This document shows positions 1 to 7,883 of a stretch of DNA of 64,000 nt, piece by piece. The notes under the pieces were generated by a model. The model was not told where the DNA came from, searched no databases, and saw only the letters and a program-made list of their open reading frames with translations. The position numbers and the translations under genes are program-made. The stretch covers positions 1-64,000 of the forward strand of contig NZ_QQAV01000002.1 of assembly GCF_003350475.1 (NCBI RefSeq). The letters run 5' to 3'. This DNA comes from Pseudacidovorax intermedius. Lineage in GTDB: Bacteria; Pseudomonadota; Gammaproteobacteria; Burkholderiales; Burkholderiaceae_C. Positions within the stretch are counted from its first letter, which is position 1, and the number at the start of each line of letters is the position of its first letter.

Positions 1-792
1 CTGGGCTCGAACGTCGTGCACGATGTCCTCTCCGGCGTGACGCAGCAGGTGGACTACGTGACCGACGGCGTGGCGAACATCACCGACAGTGCGCTGGGCG
101 GCGATCTGCTGGGCGGCGTGCTCAGCAGCGACGGCCTGCTGGGTGGGCTGACCGGTGGTGATCTGCTGGGTGGTGACCTGCTCGGCGGTGTGCTGGGCCA
201 GGACGGTCTGCTGGGTGGGCTCACCGGCGGTGACCTGCTCGGCGGCATCGCCGGCGACACCGGCATCGTGGGCGGCCTGCTCGACACCGTGGCCGGCGAT
301 GGCGGCCTGCTGGGCGGCGTGACCGGCGGCGAGCTCCTGGGGGGCGATCTGCTGGGGAATGTGCTGGGCGACGATGGCCTGCTGGGCGGCGTGCTGGGCG
401 CCGCCGACGGTGCCAGCGGTGCCGGCGACCTGTTGAACGCCGTGCTGGGCGACAACGGCGTGCTCGGCGGCGCGCTGGGCAGCGTCACGGGCAGCGACGG
501 CGCCGCCGGCGGCCTGCTGGACGGCGTCTCCGGCAGCAGCGGCGTGGTTGGCGGTCTGCTCGACACGGTGGCGGGCGACCACGGCGTGGTCAGCGGCGTG
601 CTCGACACCGTCGCCGGCAGCAATGGCCTGCTGGGCAATGTCCTGGGTGGCAGCGGCGGCAGTGGCGGCCTGGTGGGCGGTCTGCTCGGCGGCCTCGGCA
701 GCGTCACCGAGCCGGTCTCCAGCGGCACCGGTGGCAGCACCACCAGCCCGGCCAGCCCGGTCGGCGGCCTGCTGCACAACCTGCTGGGCTGA
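1..792 (+). CDS. Gly/Leu/Asp repeat protein (LLGG repeats), 5' partial
   Basis: The reading frame is open from base 1, so the true start lies upstream; the GTG at 16 is only the first possible start inside the window. The visible part is low-complexity: ten LLGG tetrads plus related VLGG and VVGG units, separated by Asp-Gly and Thr-Gly steps (for example GGLTGGDLLGGDLLGG). It has no lysine, arginine or cysteine, and is strongly acidic. The Gly/Asp/aliphatic composition recalls exported repeat proteins, including RTX-like beta-rolls and proteins annotated as collagen-like, but the exact RTX nonapeptide is not seen. It sits 77 bases before an OmpA lipoprotein and upstream of a type I secretion trio. 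Export by that trio is inference; no function is recognised. Confidence 0.7.
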   Translation: MGSNVVHDVLSGVTQQVDYVTDGVANITDSALGGDLLGGVLSSDGLLGGLTGGDLLGGDLLGGVLGQDGLLGGLTGGDLLGGIAGDTGIVGGLLDTVAGDGGLLGGVTGGELLGGDLLGNVLGDDGLLGGVLGAADGASGAGDLLNAVLGDNGVLGGALGSVTGSDGAAGGLLDGVSGSSGVVGGLLDTVAGDHGVVSGVLDTVAGSNGLLGNVLGGSGGSGGLVGGLLGGLGSVTEPVSSGTGGSTTSPASPVGGLLHNLLG

Positions 793-869
793 TGAGTCCG
801 GCGCCCTCGTCGTCCCCTGTCGAGTGGCCGGCCCGCCGTGCGGGCCGGTCGTTGACCAAAGGTCCCACC

Positions 870-1382
870 ATGATGAAGTCACTCCAACGCGTCAGCCTTG
901 CGCTGTCGGTCTCCGTGCTGCTGGCCGCCTGCGGCGCGGCGCCCAAGGACGGCAGCGAAGACACCACCTACTACTACGCCAATCCCAAGGGCCGCAGCGC
1001 CGTGGCCCCGGTGCAGGCGCCGCCCCCGCCACCGGCCCTGTCGGGGCCGGCGGGCGTGGCCCGCATCGTGTACTTCGACTTCGACAAGTACGACGTCAAG
1101 CCCGAGTACCGCTCCATCGTCGAGGCCCATGCGCGCTACATGCGCGAGCGCCCGCAGGCCCGCGTGGTGCTCGAAGGCCACACCGATGCGCGCGGCGGCC
1201 GTTCGTACAACGTGGCGCTGGGCCAGCGCCGCGCCGAGGCCGTGCGCCAGGCCATGCAGCTGGGTGGCGTGCCGGGCGAGCGCATGGAGGCCATCAGCTG
1301 GGGCATGGAAAAGCCCGCCTCGCTGGAGAAGACCGAGGCCGGCTACCAGCTGAACCGCCGCGTCGAGTTCGTCTACCGCTGA
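870..1382 (+). CDS. OmpA/Pal-like outer-membrane lipoprotein
   Basis: This 170-residue protein has a lipoprotein signal (LLAAC, lipidated Cys about residue 21), a short Pro-rich linker and a C-terminal OmpA domain from about residue 65. The domain shows VYFDFDKYDVKPEY, then LEGHTDARGGRSYNVALGQRRA and a terminal LNRRVEFVYR, the usual peptidoglycan-binding signature of Pal-type proteins. The frame is open back to 792, but the ATG pair at 870/873 immediately precedes the signal peptide, so 870 is chosen. It would tether the outer membrane to peptidoglycan. It is not the standard tol-pal copy, because no tol genes are adjacent; the context suggests a role with the secretion operon downstream. Confidence 0.88.
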   Translation: MMKSLQRVSLALSVSVLLAACGAAPKDGSEDTTYYYANPKGRSAVAPVQAPPPPPALSGPAGVARIVYFDFDKYDVKPEYRSIVEAHARYMRERPQARVVLEGHTDARGGRSYNVALGQRRAEAVRQAMQLGGVPGERMEAISWGMEKPASLEKTEAGYQLNRRVEFVYR

Positions 1383-1395
1383 CCGGCGCCGCACG

Positions 1396-4300
1396 ATGGA
1401 CCAGGACGTGAGCGCCCCCGCCCGGCCGGGCGCCGGGGGGGCGGTCTTGCCGCTCGCCGGCTCGCCCGGGCAGCCTGGCGAGCGCGGCTTTGCCGCCCAG
1501 CTGGCCGCCTGCCGCGAGAAGGTGGCGGTGATGTGCGCGGCCGTCCCGGCGCCGTACCCGGCGTTCACGCTCTTCTTTTCGGTCACCGACGGCCAGCGCC
1601 GTGCGCAGGTGCTGCATGCGACGGGCACCAGCTTCGACGAGGCCTGGCAGGCCGGCGCACGGCGCGCCAGCGCCTTCGTGCTGCGGCAGCAGTTGCAGTC
1701 GCCCTGGCTGCGGGTGGACTGGGTGCAGGGCGTGGGCGAACTGCCCGTCGGCGAGTTCGAGCAGCAGCTGCGCCAGGTCAAGCGCAACTACTTCCGCCTG
1801 GGGCTGGCCTTCGACGGCGCCTTCGCGATGGCCCTGACCGAGCAGGAGATCAATGCCAACGCGCTGCTCTACGGAGGCCCCGAGATCCCGCATGCGGTCA
1901 TCAACCGCCACAACCTGGGCCTCTACCTGCAGCAGCGCTACCGCGGCCAGCCGGCCCCGGCGCTGGAGGCGCAGGACAAGGTCTATCTGCTGGCCCTGGG
2001 CGGCGTGTTCTGCCAGGAGGACGGTGTGGTGCACCGCCTGGCCGGCCACGGGCTGGACACCGGCCGCCGGCAGGTGCCGCCGCTCGATGCCGCCGCGGCG
2101 CTGGAGCTGGTGCGCACCGGCTCGGCCCACCTGGCCCGCCAGGTGCAGGACAACGGCCGCTTCGTCTACGGCTACTTCCCCTGCTTCGACCGGCTGATCC
2201 CCAGCTACAACACGCTGCGCCATGCCAGCTCGCTCTATGCCATGGCCGAGGCCTGGGAGCTCACGCGCGACCCGGCGCTGCGCCAGGCCATCGACCGCGG
2301 CCTGCAGCACCTCACGCAGCAGCTGGTGCGCGACTACACGCTGGCCGACGGCCGCGCCGCGGCCTTCCTGGTCGACGTGGGCGACGAGATCAAGCTGGGG
2401 GGCAACGCCGTCGCGCTGCTGGCGTTGGTCAAGTACAGCGAAGTGCTGGGCACCGACGAATGGCGGCCGCTGATGGAGCGCCTGGCCACCGGCATCGCCG
2501 CCATGCAGGACGCCGCCACCGGCCGCTTCGTGCATGTGCTGCATGCGCAGGACCTGTCGGTGAAGGAGGTCTCGCGCATCATCTACTACGACGGCGAGGC
2601 GGCCTTCGGCCTGCTGCGGCTGTATGCGCTGACGCGCGACGAGCGCTGGCTGGCCGTGGTGGAGCGGGCCTTCGAGCACTTCATCGGCCAGCAGCACTGG
2701 CAGGCGCACGACCACTGGCTCAGCTACAGCGTCAACGAACTCACCCGTTGGCGGCCGCTGGAGAAGTACTTCCGTTTCGGCATCCAGAACGTGGCCGGCT
2801 ACCTGGACTTCGTGCTGGACCGCAAGACCACCTTCCCCACGTTGCTGGAGCTGATGATCGCGGCCCAGGCCATGATCCGCCGGCTCGAGGGCATCCCGGC
2901 CCTGATCCACCTGCTGGACGAGATCGACCTGGAGAAGTTCGAGCGCGCGCTGCACTACCGCGCCAACTACCTGCAGAACGGCTATTTCTGGCCCGAGATG
3001 GCGATGTACTTCCGGCGGCCCTCCGCCGTCGTCGGGTCCTTCTTCATCCGCCACCATTCCTTCCGCGTGCGCATCGACGACGTGGAGCACTACCTGTCGG
3101 GCATGGTGGCCTACCACCGGCTGATGGCCGAGCGCGAGGCCGCCGGACGCACCGCGCCCGAGTCGGCGGCCCGTGGCGTGCGCTGGTCGGCGGCCGAGCT
3201 GGCCCGCATCACCGGCGGCGACTGGGTGGTCGCGCCGCCCGAGGGCTGGCATGCCATCGGCATGGCGACCCGGCCCTTCGCGCAACCGCAGCGCCTGCTG
3301 TGCCTGCACGACGAGCGCGCCGGCCGCGCACCGGCGCCGCTGGAGCTGGACGGCCTGCGGCCCGCCGCGGCGGTGCTGTGCGCCCATCCGGCGCCGCACC
3401 TGCACCGCGGCCTGCCGGTGCTGCGGGTGGAGGACGTGCGCCAGGCCATGCTGGACCTGGGCGCCCAGGCGCGCGCGCAGTTTCCGGGCCGTGTGGTGGC
3501 CGTGGCCGGCAATGCCGCGCGCGACACGACCGCCGCCATGCTGGTCAAGACACTGGGCGCCTGGGGCGAGGTGGGGGAGCCCGAGACCCGCCAGCGCCTG
3601 CCGCTGGGCGTGGCCTGGGCCCTCAGCTGCCTGCCGCAGGAGGCCGCCACCTGGGTGCTGGAGCTGGGCCAGGCGCCCGCGCCGGCCATGGTGCAGGTCG
3701 CGCGGCCACAGGTGCTGGTGCTCGCCGTCGATCCTGTCGAGCCAGGCGGCGGCGACATGCAGCGCAAGATGGCGCAGCTCGTCGAGGCCATGCCCGAGGA
3801 CGCCTGCGTGGTGCTGTGCCGCGACATGCCGGGCTACGACGGCCTGGCCTTGCTGGCGGCGCGGCGGGGCCTGCGCGTGTTCGACCATGGCAGCCATCGC
3901 GATGCTCAGGTGCGCCTCACGGCGCTGGGGCATGGCGAACTGCGCGCCGAGGTCGTGGGCAGCCCGGTGCGCATGAAGCTGCAGGCCGTGGGCGCGCATG
4001 TGGGCCTGGGTGCGACCGCGGTGCTGGCCACCGTGCTGGCCCTGGAATGGCAGACCCAACTGGGCGCGGCGCTGGTGGCCCTGGGCGGCTTCGAGCGGCA
4101 TGAATGGCGCGGGCCCGTGCTGGAAGTGCCCATCGCCGGCGGCAGCTTCCACTTCGTGGACGAGACGCACGATGCCAATCCCACCTCCATGCGGGCCGCA
4201 CTCGCCCTGCTGGCCCAGGCGCCCTGCGCGCCGAGGCAGCGGGTGGCGGTGCTGGGCGAGATGCAGGGCCTGGGCGCGGAGTCGCAGCGCCACCACCTGG

Positions 4301-4536
4301 CGCTGCAGACCGAGGTGCTGGCTGCGCAGCCGGGCCGCGTGCTGCTGTGCGGGCCGCTCATGGGCCCTCTGGCCCAGCGGCTGAAGCCGCTGGTGCCGGT
4401 GCGGTGGTTCAACGACGCCGCCGAGCTCGTGGCCGCCTTCGGCGACATCGTGGCGCCGGGCGACTGGGTGCTGGCCAAGGGCGGCGCGCGCATCGGCCTG
4501 GCCCGCCTCGCCAAGGCCGTCAAGGCGATGGCCTGA
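1396..4536 (+). CDS. Alpha-toroid / MurF-like fusion protein with degenerate ATP loop
   Basis: This 1046-residue protein has two recognisable parts. Residues about 230-580 are rich in paired helices and aromatic motifs (FVYGYFPCFDRLIPSYNTLRH, IIYYDGEAAFGLLRLYALTRD), resembling an alpha/alpha toroid of the six-hairpin glycosidase type. Residues about 690-1046 resemble MurF: an LELG element, DETHDANPTSMRAAL at about 922-936 (MurF-type D-x-Y-N-A-N-P-x-S-M), VAVLGEMQGLG, and a terminal GDWVLAKGGARIGLARL. The nucleotide loop is GNAARDTT (705-712) where active Mur ligases have G-T-N-G-K-T-T, so the P-loop lysine is missing. It starts 13 bases after the OmpA gene and precedes the type I secretion genes. 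I cannot assign a reaction; ligase activity is doubtful unless another ATP site exists. Confidence 0.8.
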   Translation: MDQDVSAPARPGAGGAVLPLAGSPGQPGERGFAAQLAACREKVAVMCAAVPAPYPAFTLFFSVTDGQRRAQVLHATGTSFDEAWQAGARRASAFVLRQQLQSPWLRVDWVQGVGELPVGEFEQQLRQVKRNYFRLGLAFDGAFAMALTEQEINANALLYGGPEIPHAVINRHNLGLYLQQRYRGQPAPALEAQDKVYLLALGGVFCQEDGVVHRLAGHGLDTGRRQVPPLDAAAALELVRTGSAHLARQVQDNGRFVYGYFPCFDRLIPSYNTLRHASSLYAMAEAWELTRDPALRQAIDRGLQHLTQQLVRDYTLADGRAAAFLVDVGDEIKLGGNAVALLALVKYSEVLGTDEWRPLMERLATGIAAMQDAATGRFVHVLHAQDLSVKEVSRIIYYDGEAAFGLLRLYALTRDERWLAVVERAFEHFIGQQHWQAHDHWLSYSVNELTRWRPLEKYFRFGIQNVAGYLDFVLDRKTTFPTLLELMIAAQAMIRRLEGIPALIHLLDEIDLEKFERALHYRANYLQNGYFWPEMAMYFRRPSAVVGSFFIRHHSFRVRIDDVEHYLSGMVAYHRLMAEREAAGRTAPESAARGVRWSAAELARITGGDWVVAPPEGWHAIGMATRPFAQPQRLLCLHDERAGRAPAPLELDGLRPAAAVLCAHPAPHLHRGLPVLRVEDVRQAMLDLGAQARAQFPGRVVAVAGNAARDTTAAMLVKTLGAWGEVGEPETRQRLPLGVAWALSCLPQEAATWVLELGQAPAPAMVQVARPQVLVLAVDPVEPGGGDMQRKMAQLVEAMPEDACVVLCRDMPGYDGLALLAARRGLRVFDHGSHRDAQVRLTALGHGELRAEVVGSPVRMKLQAVGAHVGLGATAVLATVLALEWQTQLGAALVALGGFERHEWRGPVLEVPIAGGSFHFVDETHDANPTSMRAALALLAQAPCAPRQRVAVLGEMQGLGAESQRHHLALQTEVLAAQPGRVLLCGPLMGPLAQRLKPLVPVRWFNDAAELVAAFGDIVAPGDWVLAKGGARIGLARLAKAVKAMA

Positions 4537-4639
4537 TCGGGTCGCCTTGGCATTTACCCGGCTTTCTGTCTTCAACCTGACCTGCATCCGCCCCAGTGAG
4601 TAACAATCTGTTCATGGTTTTCAACATCGACGGCCGCCC

Positions 4640-6424
4640 ATGCTGAAGTACCTGCTTCCCAGCCAGCTGGTCGCCCCCTCGGTCACGGCCGAGGGCGATG
4701 AGGCGGCCAGCCCGCATGCCGACGCGCTCGGCCGGGCCTTCGGCGCGGCCTATCCGGCGGTGCGGCAGGCGGCTTGGTGGTCGGTGCCGATCAGCCTGTT
4801 CGGGCTGCTGCCGTCGATCTTCCTGCTGCAGGTGTACGACCGCGTCATCTACCGCAGCGGCACCTCCACGCTGTGGGCGCTGTTCAGCGGCATCCTGTTC
4901 TTCCTGGCCATCGAGTTCGTGCTGCGCAGCCGCCGCTCGCGCCTGCTGCGCGATGCGGGCGCCACCATCGACCACGGCATCTCGGGCGCGCTGCTGCAGT
5001 CCATGCTCAACCGGCCGCTGCGGGCGCTGGAGGAGCGGCCCGCCGCCGCGTGGTTCCTGTTGTTCCGCGACGTGGGCGCGGTCCGCATGACGCTCAGCAG
5101 CGGCCTCGCGCAATCGATCTTCGACCTGCCGATGGCGCTGTTCGCGCTGGTGGTCATCGGCATCGTGGCGCTGCCGGTGCTGCCGGTGGTGGTGGTCTTC
5201 CTGGGCGTGATGTCCTTCCTGGCCTGGTGGTGGGCCGACGAGGTGCGCGCCGGCCGCGTCGAGGAAACCGAGCGCAGCCGCAACCTGGAGCGCATGACGG
5301 CCGAGATCTGCGCCGCGCGCGAAACGCTCAAGACCCAGGCCAACGACGGCCCCACCATCGAAGGTTGGCGCCAGACCTACGACCACTGGCTGGGCGAGAG
5401 CTTCCGCAAGAACGGCGAGATCGAGACCGCCCGCGACGGCACGACGGTGCTGCTGACCATCTTCTCGACGGTGGTCATCACCGTGGGCGCGCTGTCGGTC
5501 ATGGAGCAGTGGATGACCGTCGGTGGCCTGGTGGCGGCCAACATGCTGGCCATGCGGGCGCTGCAGCCGGTCGCCGGGCTGGTCTCCAACTGGCGCGCGC
5601 TGGCCACGGCGGGCGAGGCGGCCAGCCGACTCGAAAAGGTGCTGTCCGAGCCGGTGGAGCGCGAGCCCAGCGGCCTGAACCTGCCGCAGCCCCCCGGGCT
5701 GGTGCAACTGCGCGATGTGGACTTCCGCTTCCAGCCGCAGGGCCGCCCGGTGTTCGAGAAGCTCGACCTGGCCATCGGCCCGGCCGGCCTGCATGCGGTG
5801 GTGGGCCGCAATGGCGCCGGCAAGTCCACGCTGGTGCGGCTGATCTGCGGCCTGTACGCGCCCAGCGCCGGCACCGTCAGCCTGGGCGAATACGACCTGG
5901 CCCAGTTCGGCCGCGACGACCGCGCCAGGTGGATCAGCTACCTCTCGCAGGAGGTCTACTGGTTCGCCGGCGAGATCATCGAGACCCTGCGCCGCTGCGC
6001 CCCCGGCCACAGCGACGAGCAGATCGTGGCGGCCTGCAAGCTGGCGGGCGCACACGACTTCGTCTCGCGCCTGCCCGCCGGCTACCGCACCCGCATCGGC
6101 GAGGGCGGCACTGGCCTGTCGGTGGGCGAGCGGCGCAAGCTGGGCCTGGCGCTGGCCTTCCTGCGCAAGCCCTCGGTGCTGGTGCTGGACGAGCCCAGCA
6201 ACGACCTCGACTTCCACAGCGAGCGCCAGCTCATCAACACCCTGGTGGCCATCGCCCGCACGCGCACGGTGATCGTGGTGACGCATTCGCTGCGCATGGT
6301 GGCCGCCGCCAACAACGTCTACCATGTCACTGGCGACGGCAGCGTGGAGCAGGGCGCGCCGGCGGTGATGGTGCCCCGCCTCTTCGGCAGCCAGCGCGCC
6401 GACCTTCAGCAGGTGGCCGCATGA
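4640..6424 (+). CDS. Type I secretion ABC transporter ATPase/permease
   Basis: This 594-residue inner-membrane exporter has an N-terminal transmembrane domain (about 40-320, with hydrophobic stretches such as SGILFFLAIEFVL and ALFALVVIGIVALPVLPVVVVFL) followed by a nucleotide-binding domain. Walker A is GRNGAGKST (389-397), the signature is LSVGERRKLGL, Walker B is VLVLDEPSNDLD and the H-loop is VIVVTHS. There is no N-terminal C39 peptidase, so it belongs to the PrtD/LipB-like class rather than the peptide exporters. A 103-base gap separates it from the preceding gene, and it overlaps the HlyD gene by ATGA. It would power export of an unfolded protein, plausibly the repeat protein encoded at the start of the operon. 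Confidence 0.93.
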   Translation: MLKYLLPSQLVAPSVTAEGDEAASPHADALGRAFGAAYPAVRQAAWWSVPISLFGLLPSIFLLQVYDRVIYRSGTSTLWALFSGILFFLAIEFVLRSRRSRLLRDAGATIDHGISGALLQSMLNRPLRALEERPAAAWFLLFRDVGAVRMTLSSGLAQSIFDLPMALFALVVIGIVALPVLPVVVVFLGVMSFLAWWWADEVRAGRVEETERSRNLERMTAEICAARETLKTQANDGPTIEGWRQTYDHWLGESFRKNGEIETARDGTTVLLTIFSTVVITVGALSVMEQWMTVGGLVAANMLAMRALQPVAGLVSNWRALATAGEAASRLEKVLSEPVEREPSGLNLPQPPGLVQLRDVDFRFQPQGRPVFEKLDLAIGPAGLHAVVGRNGAGKSTLVRLICGLYAPSAGTVSLGEYDLAQFGRDDRARWISYLSQEVYWFAGEIIETLRRCAPGHSDEQIVAACKLAGAHDFVSRLPAGYRTRIGEGGTGLSVGERRKLGLALAFLRKPSVLVLDEPSNDLDFHSERQLINTLVAIARTRTVIVVTHSLRMVAAANNVYHVTGDGSVEQGAPAVMVPRLFGSQRADLQQVAA

Positions 6425-7734
6425 AGAACGACCTGCCCCAGGTCCTGCTGCGTGCCGAGGACCGCGCGCCGATGCCGGACGGTCCGGGCCGTCGCCGACG
6501 CTGGCTCATCGGCGGCGCCATCGGCGTGCTGGCCGTGGTGGCGCTGGCCTTTCCCATGGAGACCGTGGTGGTCGCCAACGGCAAGGTGATCCCGTCCGAC
6601 CGCGTGAAGTCGATCCAGCATCTGGAAGGCGGCATCGTGCGCGCCGTGCTCGTGCGCGAGGGCGAGCGCGTCAAGGCCGGCCAGCCGCTGGTGGAGATCG
6701 ACCTGGGCGGCAGCGGCCTCAACCTGGAAGAGCTGACCGCCCGCCAGGCCGCCACCCAGGCCGCGCGCCTGCGCCTAACGGCCGAGAGCCGCGGCGAGCC
6801 ATTGCGGCGCGAGAGCTTCCCGCCCGCCATGGATGCCGACGTGGTGCGCGGCGAGCTGGGCGCGTACCAGGCCCGCTCGCTGGAGCAGCGCGGCATCGCC
6901 GCCGGCGCCCAGGCGGCGCTGGAGGCCGCGCGCAGCAAGCAGATGGAGCAGCAGGCCAAGGTGGCCGGGCTCACGCAGCGCGTGGCGCTGGCGCGCAAGG
7001 AGCTGGAGATCTCGGAGCAGCTGGCGGCCGAGAAGTTGATCGGCCAGCTGGAGGTGCTGGACAAGCGCCGCGAAGCCGAGGTGGCCGGCGCCGAACTGGC
7101 CGTGGCCCGGCAGGGCGTGGTCTCGGCCGCTGCCGCCATCGGCGAGGCGCAGGCCAAGCTGGCCGAGGCCGAGGGCAGCTTCCGCCGCCGCGCGTCGGAT
7201 GAACTTTCCACCGTCGAACGCCAGCTCGCCAGCCTCAACGAGGACCTGCAGCGCGCCCGCAACCAGCGCTCGCGCACGGTGGTCACGGCGCCGGGCGAGG
7301 GCATCGTCAAGGGCCTGCGCAGCGGCAGCCCCGGCTGGGTCATCAAGCCCGGCGAGCCCATCCTGGACGTGGTGCCCGACGACGCGCAGGTGATGGTCGA
7401 GGCGCGGCTGAGCCCCAACGACCGCGGCTTCGTGCATGCCGGCCAGAAGGCCCGCGTGAAGATCACCGCCTACGACTTCCTGCGCTACGGCACGGTCGAC
7501 GGCCGCGTCGATCTGGTGGCCGCCGACGCCGACCGCGACGCCACGCTGCCCACCGCGCCGCCCTACTACCGGCTGCAGGTGAGCACCAGCGCCTCCCACG
7601 TGGGCCGGCCCGAGAACCGCATCACGCCCGGCATGGAGGCGGAGGTCGACCTGATCGTGGGCACCGACCCGTTCATCTGGTACATCCTGCGGCCGGTGCT
7701 GAAGCTGCAGCGGGAGGCCTTCCGAGAACCATGA
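6421..7734 (+). CDS. HlyD-family periplasmic adaptor of type I secretion
   Basis: This 437-residue membrane fusion protein has a short cytoplasmic N-terminus with an Arg-rich patch, one transmembrane segment at about residues 28-48 and a split lipoyl-like domain (GKVIPSDRVKSIQHLEGGIV). A long Ala/Glu/Gln-rich coiled-coil hairpin spans about 95-275, followed by a beta-barrel region (ARLSPNDRGFVHAGQKARVK) and the C-terminal ITPGMEAEVDLIVG motif. It would bridge the ABC exporter to TolC. It starts inside the stop codon of the ATPase gene, and its own stop overlaps an ATG at 7731 that is probably not the TolC start. Confidence 0.94.
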   Translation: MKNDLPQVLLRAEDRAPMPDGPGRRRRWLIGGAIGVLAVVALAFPMETVVVANGKVIPSDRVKSIQHLEGGIVRAVLVREGERVKAGQPLVEIDLGGSGLNLEELTARQAATQAARLRLTAESRGEPLRRESFPPAMDADVVRGELGAYQARSLEQRGIAAGAQAALEAARSKQMEQQAKVAGLTQRVALARKELEISEQLAAEKLIGQLEVLDKRREAEVAGAELAVARQGVVSAAAAIGEAQAKLAEAEGSFRRRASDELSTVERQLASLNEDLQRARNQRSRTVVTAPGEGIVKGLRSGSPGWVIKPGEPILDVVPDDAQVMVEARLSPNDRGFVHAGQKARVKITAYDFLRYGTVDGRVDLVAADADRDATLPTAPPYYRLQVSTSASHVGRPENRITPGMEAEVDLIVGTDPFIWYILRPVLKLQREAFREP

Positions 7735-7850
7735 AGCACCCCCAGGCTCCGCGCTTCGCGCTCCGCCACCCCCCTCCAGGGGGCACGTCCAGCGGCCCGG
7801 CAAAGCCGGTTCCGCGGACATCCACGAATGGCCTGCTCCGCGGCCTTCTG
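7735..7850 (+). repeat. Dispersed intergenic repeat, copy A
   Basis: The bases between the HlyD gene and the TolC signal peptide match, in inverted orientation, the stretch at 16825-16925 between tadC and the TPR gene. Shared cores include GGCAAAGCC followed by G/A and GTTCC, and TGGCCTGCTCCGCGGCC, in the same order and at similar spacing, plus a run of C/G around 7770. It also contains short inverted elements. The frame is open through it, so an upstream TolC start at 7731 is possible on paper, but the encoded Pro/Arg-rich peptide looks like translated repeat. Confidence 0.6.
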
Positions 7851-7883
7851 AAAGACGGCCGTTCAGCCCCATATGGCGTGCAA

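Noticed and set aside
100-700. Tandem short DNA repeats that might be taken for a CRISPR or satellite array
   Set aside because: The periodicity is codon-based and imperfect, in a continuous reading frame encoding Gly-Leu-Asp repeats; there are no unique spacers of even length.
1294-4587. A 1097-codon open frame on the - strand opposite the toroid-MurF gene
   Set aside because: High GC makes long antisense frames common. Its product is His/Gln/Arg-rich low complexity without domains, and the + strand frame shows clear protein motifs.
7731-7883. Upstream start of the TolC gene (ATG at 7731 overlapping the HlyD stop)
   Set aside because: The 51 added codons come from a dispersed repeat and hide a clear signal peptide that starts at 7884.
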